From Geodermatophilus aquaeductus (GTDB lineage Bacteria > Actinomycetota > Actinomycetes > Mycobacteriales > Geodermatophilaceae): 64,000 nucleotides of DNA. The stretch lies in contig NZ_FXTJ01000004.1 in NCBI RefSeq assembly GCF_900182545.1, positions 62,001-126,000 on the forward strand, in the 5' to 3' direction. Below, piece after piece: positions 47,166-56,435 of this stretch; the first letter of the stretch is position 1; the number at the start of each line of letters is the position of its first letter. The position numbers and the translations under genes were made by a program. The notes below the pieces were generated by a model. The model saw nothing but the letters and a program-made list of their open reading frames with translations, was not told where the DNA came from and did no database searches.

Positions 47166-48878
47166 TCAGCCGCCCGGCACCTGGTCGCCCGCGCTGTGCA
47201 CCGCGCCCCGCACGCTGAGGTGCACGTTGTCGGCCCCCAGCCGGTCCTCGACGCCGAGCCGGCGCAGCGTGGTGCGCAGTGACGTGCGGACGCGGGCGAG
47301 CACCAGCCGGATCCCGCGCTCGTCGAGGTCGTCGAGGAGCGCCACGAGCGTCTCCGCTCCCGTGACGTCCATGTCGACCATGCCCTCGGCGTCGAGCACC
47401 ACCGTCCGCACCGGCGGGTCGGACCCGTCGACCAGCCGGACCACCTGGTCGCGCAGCACGTCGGCGTTGGCGAAGAACAGCGGGGCGTCGAAGCGGTAGA
47501 CCAGGAGCCCCGGGATCCGGTGCAGGTCCCCGTGCTCGTCGTCGGTGGCCCGCCAGGTCTGGTGCCCGGCCACGCGCCCGAGCACGGCGGTGGGCGGCAG
47601 CAGTGCCCGCCGCAGGACCTCGAGCAGCGACACCGCCACGCCCACCCCGATGCCCGGCAGCACCCCGAGGGCCAGCACGCCGGCGGCGGTGACGGCGGCC
47701 ATGACGAAGTCGCTGCGGCGCACCCGCCACAGCCGGCGCAGCGCCGCCACGTCGACCATCCGGACCGCCGCCACCAGCACGACGGCGCCGAGGGCGGCCT
47801 GCGGGAGGTAGCGGAAGACCGGCGTGAGGACCAGCAGCGTGACGGCGACCAGCCCGGCCGCCGCGATGTTGGCCACCTGCGAGCGGGCCCGCCCGTCGGC
47901 GACGACGAAGCTGCGGCTGTCGCTGCCGTTGGCGGGGTAGCCCTGCAGCACGCCCGAGCCCACGGACGCGGCCGCCAGCCCGAGGAACTCCTGGCGCGCG
48001 GACACCGGCTCGCGGTCGCGGCGGGCCAGCGCCGTGGCGGTGAGCATGCTGCCGGCGAAGACCAGGACGGCGACGCTGGCTCCCGCGCCGAGCAGGTCCA
48101 CCACGTCCCCGGAGCGGATCCCCGGCAGGGACGGCGCGGGGATGCCGGCCGGCACCTCCCCGACCACGGGCAGCTCGTCCTGCCAGCCCGCCAGCCCGAC
48201 GACGGCGGTGGCCGCGGTGATGGCCACCAGGATCGCGGGCACGCGCGGCGCCCACCGCATCAGCACGACGACGACCAGCAGGCTCCCCGCGGCGAACGCC
48301 GTCGCGTACGGGTTGGCGTCGCCGAGGTGTGCGACGACGACACCCGCCCGCTGCCACCACCGGTCCCCGGACGTCGGGATGGCCAGGGCCTTGCCGAGCT
48401 GGCCGGCGGCGATGACCACCGCCGAGCCGGCCAGGTAGCCGGCGAGCACGGGCGTGGACAGCAGCCGGGCGACGACGCCGAGCCGCAGCACCGCTCCCGC
48501 GAGCAGGAAGCCGGCCGTGACCAGGGCTAGCAGTGAGGCCAGCGCCGCCGCGCGGTCCGGGTCGTCGGCCACGAGCCCCCCGACGTAGGCGGCCGTCACG
48601 ATCGACACGGAGGACTCGGGCCCGACGTGCAGGTACCTGCTGCTGCCGACCAGGCCGTACAGCAGCAGCGCGCCCAGGGCGGTGTACAGCCCGGTGACGG
48701 GGGAGAGTCCGGCCAGCTCGCCGTAGGCCAGTCCCTGCGGCACGAGCACCGCCCAGACGGCGAGCCCGGCCAGCAGGTCCGCGGGCAGCCACCCGAGGCG
48801 GTAGTCCCGCAGCCGGGCGGCACCGGGCAGCAGCCGGCCGAGGAGGGCCGGGGCCCGGGCCGGCGCGCCGTCGCTCAT
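47166..48878 (-). CDS. SulP family inorganic anion (sulfate) transporter with STAS domain
   Basis: 570 residues from ATG. SLC26/SulP: DLLAGLAVWAVLVPQGLAYGELAGLSPVTGLYTALGALLLYGLVGSSRYLHVGPESSVSIVTAAYVGG at the N-terminus is diagnostic, about 12-14 helices follow, and PANGSDSRSFVVADGRARSQVANI is in the core. The C-terminal STAS domain runs from about 440 (PGLLVYRFDAPLFFANADVLRDQVVRL...VVLDAEGMVDMDVTGAETLVALL). Sulfate is a likely cargo given the flanking sulfatases; bicarbonate is also possible. Overlaps the antiporter gene by four bases. Confidence 0.92.
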   Translation of the reverse strand: MSDGAPARAPALLGRLLPGAARLRDYRLGWLPADLLAGLAVWAVLVPQGLAYGELAGLSPVTGLYTALGALLLYGLVGSSRYLHVGPESSVSIVTAAYVGGLVADDPDRAAALASLLALVTAGFLLAGAVLRLGVVARLLSTPVLAGYLAGSAVVIAAGQLGKALAIPTSGDRWWQRAGVVVAHLGDANPYATAFAAGSLLVVVVLMRWAPRVPAILVAITAATAVVGLAGWQDELPVVGEVPAGIPAPSLPGIRSGDVVDLLGAGASVAVLVFAGSMLTATALARRDREPVSARQEFLGLAAASVGSGVLQGYPANGSDSRSFVVADGRARSQVANIAAAGLVAVTLLVLTPVFRYLPQAALGAVVLVAAVRMVDVAALRRLWRVRRSDFVMAAVTAAGVLALGVLPGIGVGVAVSLLEVLRRALLPPTAVLGRVAGHQTWRATDDEHGDLHRIPGLLVYRFDAPLFFANADVLRDQVVRLVDGSDPPVRTVVLDAEGMVDMDVTGAETLVALLDDLDERGIRLVLARVRTSLRTTLRRLGVEDRLGADNVHLSVRGAVHSAGDQVPGG

Positions 48879-50200
48879 CCGGGGACGCGCGGGGCGGGCC
48901 CGTCCGGCGTTCTCGGGACCGGCGGCCGCGCCGGGGGAGCCGGGTCCGCCGGGCCCTCCCGCAGCGCCGGGTCGGCCGCGACGGCGCCGGCGTGCCACGC
49001 GCCGTAGGCGCCGGCGGCCCGGGCGGCGCTCGCTCCGTGCAGCAGGACGCTGAGCCCGACGGTCAGCGCGACGACGTCCACGACGAGGTCCGCCGACGGC
49101 GGGCCGCCCTCGAGCAGCAGCAGCGCGAAGACGATCGAGGCGAGCCCGCGCGGCCCGAACCAGCCGACGTAGAGCACCGTGGGCCACCGGAGCCGGCTGC
49201 CGGCCAGCGCCGCCGCCACCGGCAGCATCCGCACCACGGTCAGGCTGAGGACGGCGTACAGCGCCGTCCGCCAGTCGATCGCGGACAGCGCCGGGCCGAG
49301 CAGGACGGCGCCGAACACGAAGAAGGCCGCGGACGCCAGTACGTCGCCCACCTGCTCGACCAGGCCGACCACGCCGGCCGGGCCCTCCTGGGTCGCCGCC
49401 GGTCGGGGTGCCGAGTGGCGCCAGACCACGCCGAAGACCAGGCCCGTCACCCACGCGGTGATGAAGCCGCTGCCCTCCAGCGACACGGTGATGCTGTAGC
49501 CGGCGACCGCGACGGCGAGTGCGGGCACCAGGCGCCACTGCTCGGCCACCCACCCGCGCGCCGTCGCCCAGGCCAGCACGCGGGCGCCGCCCCAGCCGAC
49601 GACGACGCCGACCGCGGTGCTCAGCACCAGGGCCCGGAGGAAGACCTCCCCGGCCCCCGCACCGCCGGTGTCGCCCGTCGCCGCGGCGAGCAGCACCACG
49701 AAGAACGGCAGCGCGATCCCGTCGTTGAGGCCGCTCTCGACGTTGAGCCCGCGCCGGACGGTCGCCGGGACGCGCGGGTCGGCGATCGCGGGTTGCCCGA
49801 GGGCCGCGTCCGTCGGTGCCAGGACGACGGCGACCAGGGCGAGCTCGGCCCACGACAGGCCGGGCAGCAGCAGCCAGGCGGCCAGCGTCCCCAGGACCAT
49901 CGTGAGGGGCAGCCCGAGGCCGAGCAGCCGCAGGGGGAGGGAGTCGTCGCGGCGCAGGGCCGACCACCGCACGGTGCTCGCGTCGGTGAACAGGACCGCC
50001 ACCAGCGCCGCCTCGAGGAGGAGCGTCACCGCCTCCGAGTCCCGGGTGAGGTCGACGAGGTCCAGTCCGACGGGGCCGCAGGCCAGCCCGGCGGCGACCA
50101 GGAGCATGGGTCCCGACACCGGCGTGGGCGCGAGCCGCCGCGACGTCACCGCCACGCCGGCGACGGCCGCCGCGGCGGCGGCTGCCGCCCAGGCGCTCAC
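48875..50200 (-). CDS. cation:proton antiporter (CPA1/NhaP-like)
   Basis: 441 residues from ATG. Na+/H+ exchanger domain: LVAAGLACGPVGLDLV, ALVAVVLAPTDAALGQPAIADPRVPATVRRGLNVESGLNDGIALPFFVVLLA, where APTDAALG and ESGLNDG are the ion-binding motifs of the CPA1 family, and YVGWFGPRGLASIVFALLLLEGG near 360. About 12 helices and a Pro-rich tail. Coupled to the SulP gene, suggesting co-regulated ion balance during anion uptake. Confidence 0.88.
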   Translation of the reverse strand: MSAWAAAAAAAAVAGVAVTSRRLAPTPVSGPMLLVAAGLACGPVGLDLVDLTRDSEAVTLLLEAALVAVLFTDASTVRWSALRRDDSLPLRLLGLGLPLTMVLGTLAAWLLLPGLSWAELALVAVVLAPTDAALGQPAIADPRVPATVRRGLNVESGLNDGIALPFFVVLLAAATGDTGGAGAGEVFLRALVLSTAVGVVVGWGGARVLAWATARGWVAEQWRLVPALAVAVAGYSITVSLEGSGFITAWVTGLVFGVVWRHSAPRPAATQEGPAGVVGLVEQVGDVLASAAFFVFGAVLLGPALSAIDWRTALYAVLSLTVVRMLPVAAALAGSRLRWPTVLYVGWFGPRGLASIVFALLLLEGGPPSADLVVDVVALTVGLSVLLHGASAARAAGAYGAWHAGAVAADPALREGPADPAPPARPPVPRTPDGPAPRVPG

Positions 50201-50233
50201 GTGGTCGCCGCGCGATCGGGCCGTCGGTTTCCC

Positions 50234-50290
50234 TCCACCCGGTCAGGCTCGGGCGCGCCGCTCCGCCTGCCCTCACCCGCGGCGGGTGAA
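50234..50290 (-). promoter_or_regulatory. bipartite promoter element of the antiporter-SulP operon
   Basis: The palindrome CTCACCCGCGGCGGGTGAA lies at 50272-50290. The second element, TCCACCCGGTCAGGCTCGGG, starts at 50234. It has the same pair and same 38-base spacing as at 40962-41020. The palindrome lies 71 bases before the antiporter ATG. Confidence 0.55.
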
Positions 50291-50320
50291 GGGCACGGCC
50301 GCCGCCGGGGCGGCGGGCCG

Positions 50321-50340
50321 CTCACCCGCGCCGGGTGAGG
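50321..50340 (+). promoter_or_regulatory. palindromic motif upstream of the plus-strand sulfatase gene
   Basis: CTCACCCGCGCCGGGTGAGG has eight-base arms and is the best copy of the dyad in the window. It lies 57 bases before the ATG at 50398 and 30 bases from the divergent antiporter's copy. Confidence 0.6.
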
Positions 50341-50397
50341 ACCGCCCGGCGGTCCCCCTCCACGCTCGGCACTCCGTCCGAGGTGGGGAGTGCCGAC

Positions 50398-52755
50398 ATG
50401 TCAGAGCCGTTCCGTGGTGTGGAGAACCTCGACATCCGTGACTCGACGCCCGACTGGGCACCCTTCTCCCAGCCGATCGCCCCACCCGGGACACCGAACG
50501 TGGTCTACGTGGTCCTTGACGACGTCGGGTTCGGCGCGCTGGGCTGCTACGGCGGGCTCATCGACACCCCCAACATCGACCGGATCGCCGACGCCGGGGT
50601 CCGCTACACCCAGTGGCACACCACGGCGCTGTGCTCACCCACGCGTTCCTGCCTGCTGACCGGCCGCAACCACACGACCAACGGCATGGCCTGCATCACC
50701 GAGGCGGCCACCGGCTTCCCGAACGGCAACGGGCACGTGCCGGCGGAGTGCGCCACGCTGCCGGAGGTGCTGGTCGAGCGCGGGGTCAGCACGGCGATGG
50801 TGGGCAAGTGGCACCTGTGCGCGCAGGACGAGATGAACCTGGCCGCGTCGAAGCGCAACTGGCCGCTGGGGCGCGGGTTCGAGCGGTTCTACGGGTTCCT
50901 CGGCGCGGAGACCAACCAGTGGTATCCGGACCTCGTCCACGACAACCACCCGGTCGACGCGCCCGCGACGCCGGCGGAGGGCTACCACCTCAGCGTCGAC
51001 CTGACCGACAGGGCGATCGAGTTCGTCGACGACGTCAAGACGATCTCCCCGGACCGGCCGGTGTTCCTCTACTACGCCCTGGGGGCCGCGCACGCGCCGC
51101 ACCACGTGCCGCAGGAGTGGGCCGACCGGTACCGCGGTCGCTTCGACGCGGGCTACGAGGCCGCCCGCGAGCAGATCCTCGCCCGGCAGATCGAGATGGG
51201 CATCGTGCCGCCCACCACCGAGCTGCCACCGATCAACCCCATCGGCACACCGGAGTCGCGCACCGGGCCCGACGGCGAACCGTTCCCCCCACTCGACTAC
51301 ACCAAGCCGTGGGACGGCCTGGGCGAGGACGAGCGGCGGCTGTTCGCCCGCATGGCCGAGGTCTACGCCGGCTTCCTCTCCCACGCCGACGCCCAGATCG
51401 GCCGGCTGATGGACCACCTCGAGTCCATCGGCCAGCTGGAGAACACGCTGGTCTTCGTCGTCTCCGACAACGGCGCCAGCGGTGAGGGCGGACCGGACGG
51501 CTCGGTCAACGAGAACAAGTTCTTCAACGGCATCCCCGACGACCTGGCCGACAACCTGGCGATGCTCGACGAGCTCGGCGGCCCGAAGACCTACAACCAC
51601 TACCCGACCGGCTGGGCGATGGCGTTCAACACGCCCTTCAAGATGTGGAAGCGCTACTCGTTCAACGGCGGGACGTGCGACCCGTGCATCGTCTCCTGGC
51701 CGGCCGGGATCGCCGCCCGCGGTGAGGTGCGGGACCAGTACCACCACGCCATCGACCTCGTGCCGACCGTGCTCGACTGCCTCGGCATCGCCGAGCCCGC
51801 CGTCGTCCGCGGGGTGACCCAGGTGCCGATCCAGGGCGTCAGCATGGTCTCCGGCTTCACCGCCGCCGACGCGCCGTCGGCGCGCAAGACGCAGTTCTTC
51901 TCGATGCTGGGCACCCGCGGGATCTGGCACGAGGGCTGGAAGGCGGTCACCACCCACCCGGCGCTCGGCGGCTGGGGCCACTACGAGCGCGACACCTGGG
52001 AGCTCTACCACGTCGACACCGACCGCTCCGAGCTGCACGACCTGGCCGCGCAGGAACCCGAGCGGCTCGCCGAGCTGGTCGGGCTGTGGTTCTACGAGGC
52101 GGGGGCCAACCACGCGTTCCCGCTCGACGACCGCTCGGCGCTGGAGATCATCCTGACGCCCCGGCCGCAGCTCATCCCGCCCCGCGACCGGTACGTCTAC
52201 CGGCCCGGTGCCGCGGAGATCCCGGAGCACATCGCGGTCAACGTCCGCAACCGCTCCTTCTCCATCGGCGCACTCGTGGACCTCCCGGCACCCGGCGCGC
52301 AGGGCGTCCTGTTCGCCCACGGGAGCCGCTTCGGCGGGCACGCCCTCTACCTCCGGGACGGCCGGCTGCACTACGTGAACAACTTCGTCGGCGTCACCGA
52401 GCAGCGGGTGGACGCCACCGAGGACCTGCCGACCGGGGAGGGGCTGATCCTGTCGGCGAGCTTCGACAAGACCGGCGAGGACCCGCCCGGCACCGCCTCC
52501 GGGACGCTGACGCTCTACCACGGGGACCGCGAGGTCGGGCACGGCGAGATCCGCACCCAGCCGGGCCTGTTCTCCCTGGCCGGGGAGGGGCTGACCGTCG
52601 GCCGCGACAGCGGGGAGGCGGTCACGGACGACTACCCGGGGCAGGCGCCCTGGCGGTTCACCGGCGGGACGCTGCACCAGGTCGCCATCGACGTCTCGGG
52701 CACCCCGTACGTCGACCTGGAGCGCGAGGCCGTCGCGATGCTCTCCCGGGAATGA
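50398..52755 (+). CDS. arylsulfatase (AtsD-like), second copy
   Basis: 785 residues from ATG. Sulfatase signature CSPTRSCLLTGRN with the formylglycine precursor Cys79, metal Asp pair in VVYVVLDDVGFGALGCYGG, GKWHLCAQ near 142, ALGAAHAPHHVPQEW and FVVSDNGASGEGGPDGS. It carries the same C-terminal domain as the copy at 44720, to which it is clearly paralogous. The adjacent FGE gene would activate the Cys. It has no signal peptide. Hydrolyses sulfate esters; the substrate is unknown. Confidence 0.93.
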   Translation: MSEPFRGVENLDIRDSTPDWAPFSQPIAPPGTPNVVYVVLDDVGFGALGCYGGLIDTPNIDRIADAGVRYTQWHTTALCSPTRSCLLTGRNHTTNGMACITEAATGFPNGNGHVPAECATLPEVLVERGVSTAMVGKWHLCAQDEMNLAASKRNWPLGRGFERFYGFLGAETNQWYPDLVHDNHPVDAPATPAEGYHLSVDLTDRAIEFVDDVKTISPDRPVFLYYALGAAHAPHHVPQEWADRYRGRFDAGYEAAREQILARQIEMGIVPPTTELPPINPIGTPESRTGPDGEPFPPLDYTKPWDGLGEDERRLFARMAEVYAGFLSHADAQIGRLMDHLESIGQLENTLVFVVSDNGASGEGGPDGSVNENKFFNGIPDDLADNLAMLDELGGPKTYNHYPTGWAMAFNTPFKMWKRYSFNGGTCDPCIVSWPAGIAARGEVRDQYHHAIDLVPTVLDCLGIAEPAVVRGVTQVPIQGVSMVSGFTAADAPSARKTQFFSMLGTRGIWHEGWKAVTTHPALGGWGHYERDTWELYHVDTDRSELHDLAAQEPERLAELVGLWFYEAGANHAFPLDDRSALEIILTPRPQLIPPRDRYVYRPGAAEIPEHIAVNVRNRSFSIGALVDLPAPGAQGVLFAHGSRFGGHALYLRDGRLHYVNNFVGVTEQRVDATEDLPTGEGLILSASFDKTGEDPPGTASGTLTLYHGDREVGHGEIRTQPGLFSLAGEGLTVGRDSGEAVTDDYPGQAPWRFTGGTLHQVAIDVSGTPYVDLEREAVAMLSRE

Positions 52756-52765
52756 CCACCGCGAG

Positions 52766-53710
52766 ATGACCACCACGGTGCAGTCCGTCCGGCACGGGGC
52801 CGTCCTCGTGCCGGGCGGGGCGTTCCGGATGGGCAGCGACCGGTTCTACCCGGAGGAGGCGCCCGTCCGGACGGTGACGGTGCCCGACCTGTGGGTGGAC
52901 CAGCACCCGGTGACCAACGCGCAGTTCCGGCGCTTCGTCGCCGCCACCGGGCACGTCACGGTGGCCGAGCGGCCGCCGGACCCCCGGGACTTCTCGGGCG
53001 CCGAGGCCGCCGACCTCGTCCCGGGGTCGCTGGTGTTCCGCGAGACCGCGGGACCGGTGCCGCTGGACGACTGGACGCGCTGGTGGCACTGGGTCCCCGG
53101 AGCCGACTGGCGGCACCCCGAGGGGCCGGGGTCGACGCTGCACGGCCGCGAGCGGCACCCGGTCGTGCACGTCGGCCACGAGGACGCCACGGCCTACGCG
53201 GCCTGGGCCGGCCGGCGGCTGCCCACCGAGGCGGAGTGGGAGCACGCCGCCCGCGGTGGGCTCGACCAGGCCGTCTACGCCTGGGGCGACGACCCCGAGC
53301 CCCGCGGCCGGGTGATGGCCAACCGCTGGTACGGCCGCTTCCCCTGGGAGGCCCTGCGCCCGCACGGCTTCGCGCGCACCTCAGCGGTCGGGCGGTTCCC
53401 GCCCAACGGGTACGGCCTCTCCGACGTCACCGGCAACGTGTGGGAGTGGACGGCGACCGCCTGGCCGGAGGGCGGCGACGCACCGGCTCCCGACGACCCG
53501 GCGGGGGCCGGCCACGGCTGCTGCGGCCCCACCGCGCCGGCGCTGACCGAGCACGCCCGCCGGGTGATCAAGGGCGGCTCGCACCTCTGCGCGCCGTCGT
53601 ACTGCCTGCGCTACCGGCCGGCCGCCCGCCAGGGCCAGGAGGTGCGCAGCACCACGGGACACGTCGGCTTCCGCTGCGTCAGCGACGTCCCGCCTCCCGG
53701 GAGGCCGTGA
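52766..53710 (+). CDS. formylglycine-generating enzyme (sulfatase-modifying factor)
   Basis: 314 residues from ATG, 10 bases after the sulfatase gene. Oxidises the sulfatase active-site Cys to formylglycine using copper and O2. FGE-sulfatase domain throughout: VLVPGGAFRMGSDRFYPEEAPVRTVTVPDLWVDQHPVTNAQFRRFV, LPTEAEWEHAARGG, YGLSDVTGNVWEWTA. The copper-binding pair Cys275 and Cys280 lies in IKGGSHLCAPSYCLRYRPAAR, as in aerobic FGEs. Its place beside two Cys-type sulfatases strongly supports the role. Confidence 0.95.
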   Translation: MTTTVQSVRHGAVLVPGGAFRMGSDRFYPEEAPVRTVTVPDLWVDQHPVTNAQFRRFVAATGHVTVAERPPDPRDFSGAEAADLVPGSLVFRETAGPVPLDDWTRWWHWVPGADWRHPEGPGSTLHGRERHPVVHVGHEDATAYAAWAGRRLPTEAEWEHAARGGLDQAVYAWGDDPEPRGRVMANRWYGRFPWEALRPHGFARTSAVGRFPPNGYGLSDVTGNVWEWTATAWPEGGDAPAPDDPAGAGHGCCGPTAPALTEHARRVIKGGSHLCAPSYCLRYRPAARQGQEVRSTTGHVGFRCVSDVPPPGRP

Positions 53711-53755
53711 ACCCGCGGTCGATCCGAACCGATGGTCCCGGAGGAGGTGCCGCGC

Positions 53756-55048
53756 GTGTCCCCGCTCCTGCACCGGGCCGCGACGGCCGGCTCCCCCTCC
53801 GCGGCCGGGCGACCGCGGCCGCGGCGCCTGCTGCGCAGCCGGCGCCGGCTCCGCGCCGGACTCCTGCAGCTTCTGTGCGCGGCGGCCGGGCTGGGGCTCG
53901 GGCTGACCCTGCCTCGCCTCCGGAGGGGACCCACGGTCGACAGCGGCCGGCTCGCCGAGCTCCTGTTCACGCTGGGCATCGGGGTGACCGGCCTGGTGAG
54001 CGTCGTCTTCGCGCTGCTGTTCGGTGTGGTGCAGTGGTCGGCCACCAGTTTCAGCCCCCGGCTGGGCCTGTTCCGAGGCGATCCCCTGGTGTGGCGGACC
54101 TACGCGTTCTCCGTGGGACTGTTCGTCTTCTGCACGACCGCCGGACTGGTGAGCGGCAACGGGGACCGGGTCTCGCTGGCGGTGCCCGTCACCGCGGTCC
54201 TGGGGTTGCTCGCCGCGCTCGCGCTGATCCGCGCGCTGCAGAACCGCGCCTTCCTGTCCCTGCAGCTGGCCGAGGTGCTGGAGGTGGTGTCCGCCCGCGG
54301 TCGCGTGGTGATCGGTGACCTCTACCGGCCCGGGCCGGCAGCCGGGGAGGCGGTCCCCGTGGCACCGCCCGTCCCGCCGATCCGCCGTACCGTCCGCTGG
54401 GGCGGCGGGCCGGGAGTGGTCCAGCAGCTGGCGCTGCGGCACCTGGTGGAGGCAGCGAGCCGCACCGACGCCCTGGTGGTCTTCCGCATCGGGGTCGGCG
54501 ACCGGTTGGACGAGGCCGTCGCACTGGCGGACGTCCACGGCGGCGACGTCCCCGACCGGGTCGTACAGGCGGCGGTGTTCCGTGGCAGGGAGCGGTCCTC
54601 CGACCAGGACCCGATGCTGGCGGTGAGGCTGCTGGCCGACATCGGACTGCGGGCGCTGTCCCCGGCTGTCAACGACCCTGCCACCGCCGTGGACGCCATC
54701 GACGCGGCCGAGGGCCTGCTCCGCGCGCTGGCCGGCCGGAGCCTGCAGGTCGCCGACGTCACCGACGCCGCCGGGGAGTCCCGGGTCCGCCTCGTCCTGC
54801 CGTCGTGGGAGGACTACCTGCGCACCGCGATCGAGGACCTGCTCCCTCCAGCGGCACCCGTCCCGATGGTCCTGCGGCGACTGGACCGACTCCTGGGCGA
54901 TCTGCTGGAGGCGTCCCCGGCATCCCGTCACCCGCCGCTCCTCCTGCTCCGCGGGCGGGTGACGGCCCTGCTCGCCGCGGGAAGGCAGGCAGCGGCGCCG
55001 GACGGGCGGCCGGTGCCGCTCCCGGCGGCCGGCGGCCCGCGTCCGTGA
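53756..55048 (+). CDS. DUF2254 family membrane protein
   Basis: 430 residues. GTG at 53756 is chosen, eight bases after AGGAGG; an in-frame ATG at 53732 lacks spacing. Four N-terminal helices (LLQLLCAAAGLGLGLTLP, ELLFTLGIGVTGLVSVVFALLFGVVQ, TYAFSVGLFVFCTTAGLVSG, AVPVTAVLGLLAALALIRAL). FSPRLGLF follows the second helix, then a soluble domain with DIGLRALSPAVNDPATAVDAIDAAEGLL, the DUF2254 signature. Function unknown. It follows the FGE gene by 45 bases and may be cotranscribed. Confidence 0.85.
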   Translation: MSPLLHRAATAGSPSAAGRPRPRRLLRSRRRLRAGLLQLLCAAAGLGLGLTLPRLRRGPTVDSGRLAELLFTLGIGVTGLVSVVFALLFGVVQWSATSFSPRLGLFRGDPLVWRTYAFSVGLFVFCTTAGLVSGNGDRVSLAVPVTAVLGLLAALALIRALQNRAFLSLQLAEVLEVVSARGRVVIGDLYRPGPAAGEAVPVAPPVPPIRRTVRWGGGPGVVQQLALRHLVEAASRTDALVVFRIGVGDRLDEAVALADVHGGDVPDRVVQAAVFRGRERSSDQDPMLAVRLLADIGLRALSPAVNDPATAVDAIDAAEGLLRALAGRSLQVADVTDAAGESRVRLVLPSWEDYLRTAIEDLLPPAAPVPMVLRRLDRLLGDLLEASPASRHPPLLLLRGRVTALLAAGRQAAAPDGRPVPLPAAGGPRP

Positions 55049-55052
55049 CGGC

Positions 55053-56435
55053 TCAGGGGCGGTCGCCGGACGGCGGGACGGACGCGCCGGCCGACAGCGG
55101 CGCCCGCTGTTCCGGACCGCCGCGGGCGGGCGTGGAGGCCGGCGGCCGGCCGAGCGCCAGCCGCCACAGCGACGCCCAGTCCAGCCGGCCCCGCGGCGGC
55201 CGGATCCCGGGCCGGTCCCGGGGCAGCCGCACCCGCAGCGCCAGGGGGCGGACGGTGCAGTGCACGGGGGTGGACAGGTGCACCGACTCGCCGTCGATGC
55301 CGACCGGGACGGCGGGCTCCGGAGAGCTCACGACCACCTCGCGCGCCTCGAGCCGGAGCAGTCCCCGCCGGTGGGCGCCCTGCAGCAGCCCCACGGCCTG
55401 CCGCGCCGAGCCCACCCGGACGGCGACCACGCCCAGCACCCCGCGGTCGAGCCGGGACCGGCGCCCCATCCCGGCGAGGTCGGAGGCCTCGTAGGGGTCG
55501 TTGCTGACCAGGAGGGCCTGCGGCCCGTCGACGACGACCCCGTCCGCGTCGGCGACCAGGTGCGCGCCCCGCCGGCCGCCCAGCAGGTCCGGCAGCGTGG
55601 CCAGCGTGGTGCCGCGCTTGTCGTCGCGGTAGGCCGGGTCGTCGACGATCTCGGCGTAGGCCCCGAACGAGGCGTTGTTGACGAACGGCCGCCCGTTGAT
55701 CTCGCCGAGGTCGATCCGGGCCTCCACGCCGTCGCGCAGCGCGTCGAGACAGCGGGCCGGGTCCTCGCGGTCCAGGCCGAGGTCGAGGGCGAAGTGGTTC
55801 CGGGTGCCGGCGCTGATGACCAGGAACGGCACGTCGGCGTCGGCGGCCACCTGCGCCACCAGCGCCTGGGTGCCGTCCCCGCCGGCCACGCCGAGCAGGT
55901 CGGCGCCCCGGGCGAGAGCGTCGCGGGCCAGCTGCTGCACGTCGACGTGCGGACGGTCGAGCAGCGCCACCTCCGCACCCATCGCCTCCGCCTTCTCCTG
56001 CAGGCCGAACCGGGTCACCTTGCCGCCACCCGAGCGCGGGTTCATGACGACGAAGGGCCGCAGCGGCGCGGCCGCGTCCACGACCGGCAGCTCCCACGCG
56101 GAGCGGTCCGGACGCAGCGCGGTGCGCGCGGCCAGCACCGCGGCGGCCAGCAGCGCGGCGGCCAGCAATGCGACCCACAGCAGGCCCTCCACGACGAAGA
56201 GCACGAGCACGGCCACCGGGACGGCGACCACCAGGGCCAGCGCCAGCCAGCGCAGCACCCCCCGCTGCTGCAGGAACCAGAACCCGGCAGCCAGCACGAC
56301 GACGACGGCCGTGGCGGTCAGCACCACCAGCCACCCGCCGCCCTCGCCGGCGAAGGACAGCAGCAGGGCCGCCGCCAGCACCGCCAGTGCCAGGGAGGCC
56401 CGCGCCTCCCAGATCCGCGCGCGCAACGCGTCCAT
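55053..56435 (-). CDS. diacylglycerol kinase-like lipid kinase with N-terminal membrane domain
   Basis: 460 residues. ATG at 56435 is chosen for the GGAGG seven bases upstream. About four helices in residues 12-115, then a DAGK catalytic domain: PFVVMNPRSGGGKVTRFGL near 130, GVAGGDGTQALVAQVA near 184 (GGDGT ATP loop), VPFLVISAGTRNHFALDLGL and RPFVNNASFGAYAEIV. It probably phosphorylates diacylglycerol or a sphingoid/undecaprenol-like lipid. Convergent with the DUF2254 gene with 4 bases between. Confidence 0.85.
   Translation of the reverse strand: MDALRARIWEARASLALAVLAAALLLSFAGEGGGWLVVLTATAVVVVLAAGFWFLQQRGVLRWLALALVVAVPVAVLVLFVVEGLLWVALLAAALLAAAVLAARTALRPDRSAWELPVVDAAAPLRPFVVMNPRSGGGKVTRFGLQEKAEAMGAEVALLDRPHVDVQQLARDALARGADLLGVAGGDGTQALVAQVAADADVPFLVISAGTRNHFALDLGLDREDPARCLDALRDGVEARIDLGEINGRPFVNNASFGAYAEIVDDPAYRDDKRGTTLATLPDLLGGRRGAHLVADADGVVVDGPQALLVSNDPYEASDLAGMGRRSRLDRGVLGVVAVRVGSARQAVGLLQGAHRRGLLRLEAREVVVSSPEPAVPVGIDGESVHLSTPVHCTVRPLALRVRLPRDRPGIRPPRGRLDWASLWRLALGRPPASTPARGGPEQRAPLSAGASVPPSGDRP

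Noticed and set aside
47166-50276. A single 1036-codon minus-strand frame that would fuse upstream sequence to the SulP transporter
   Set aside because: The upstream 460 codons are in a shadow frame of the antiporter, which is intact in its own frame. The SulP start at 48878 overlaps the antiporter stop in the normal ATGA manner.
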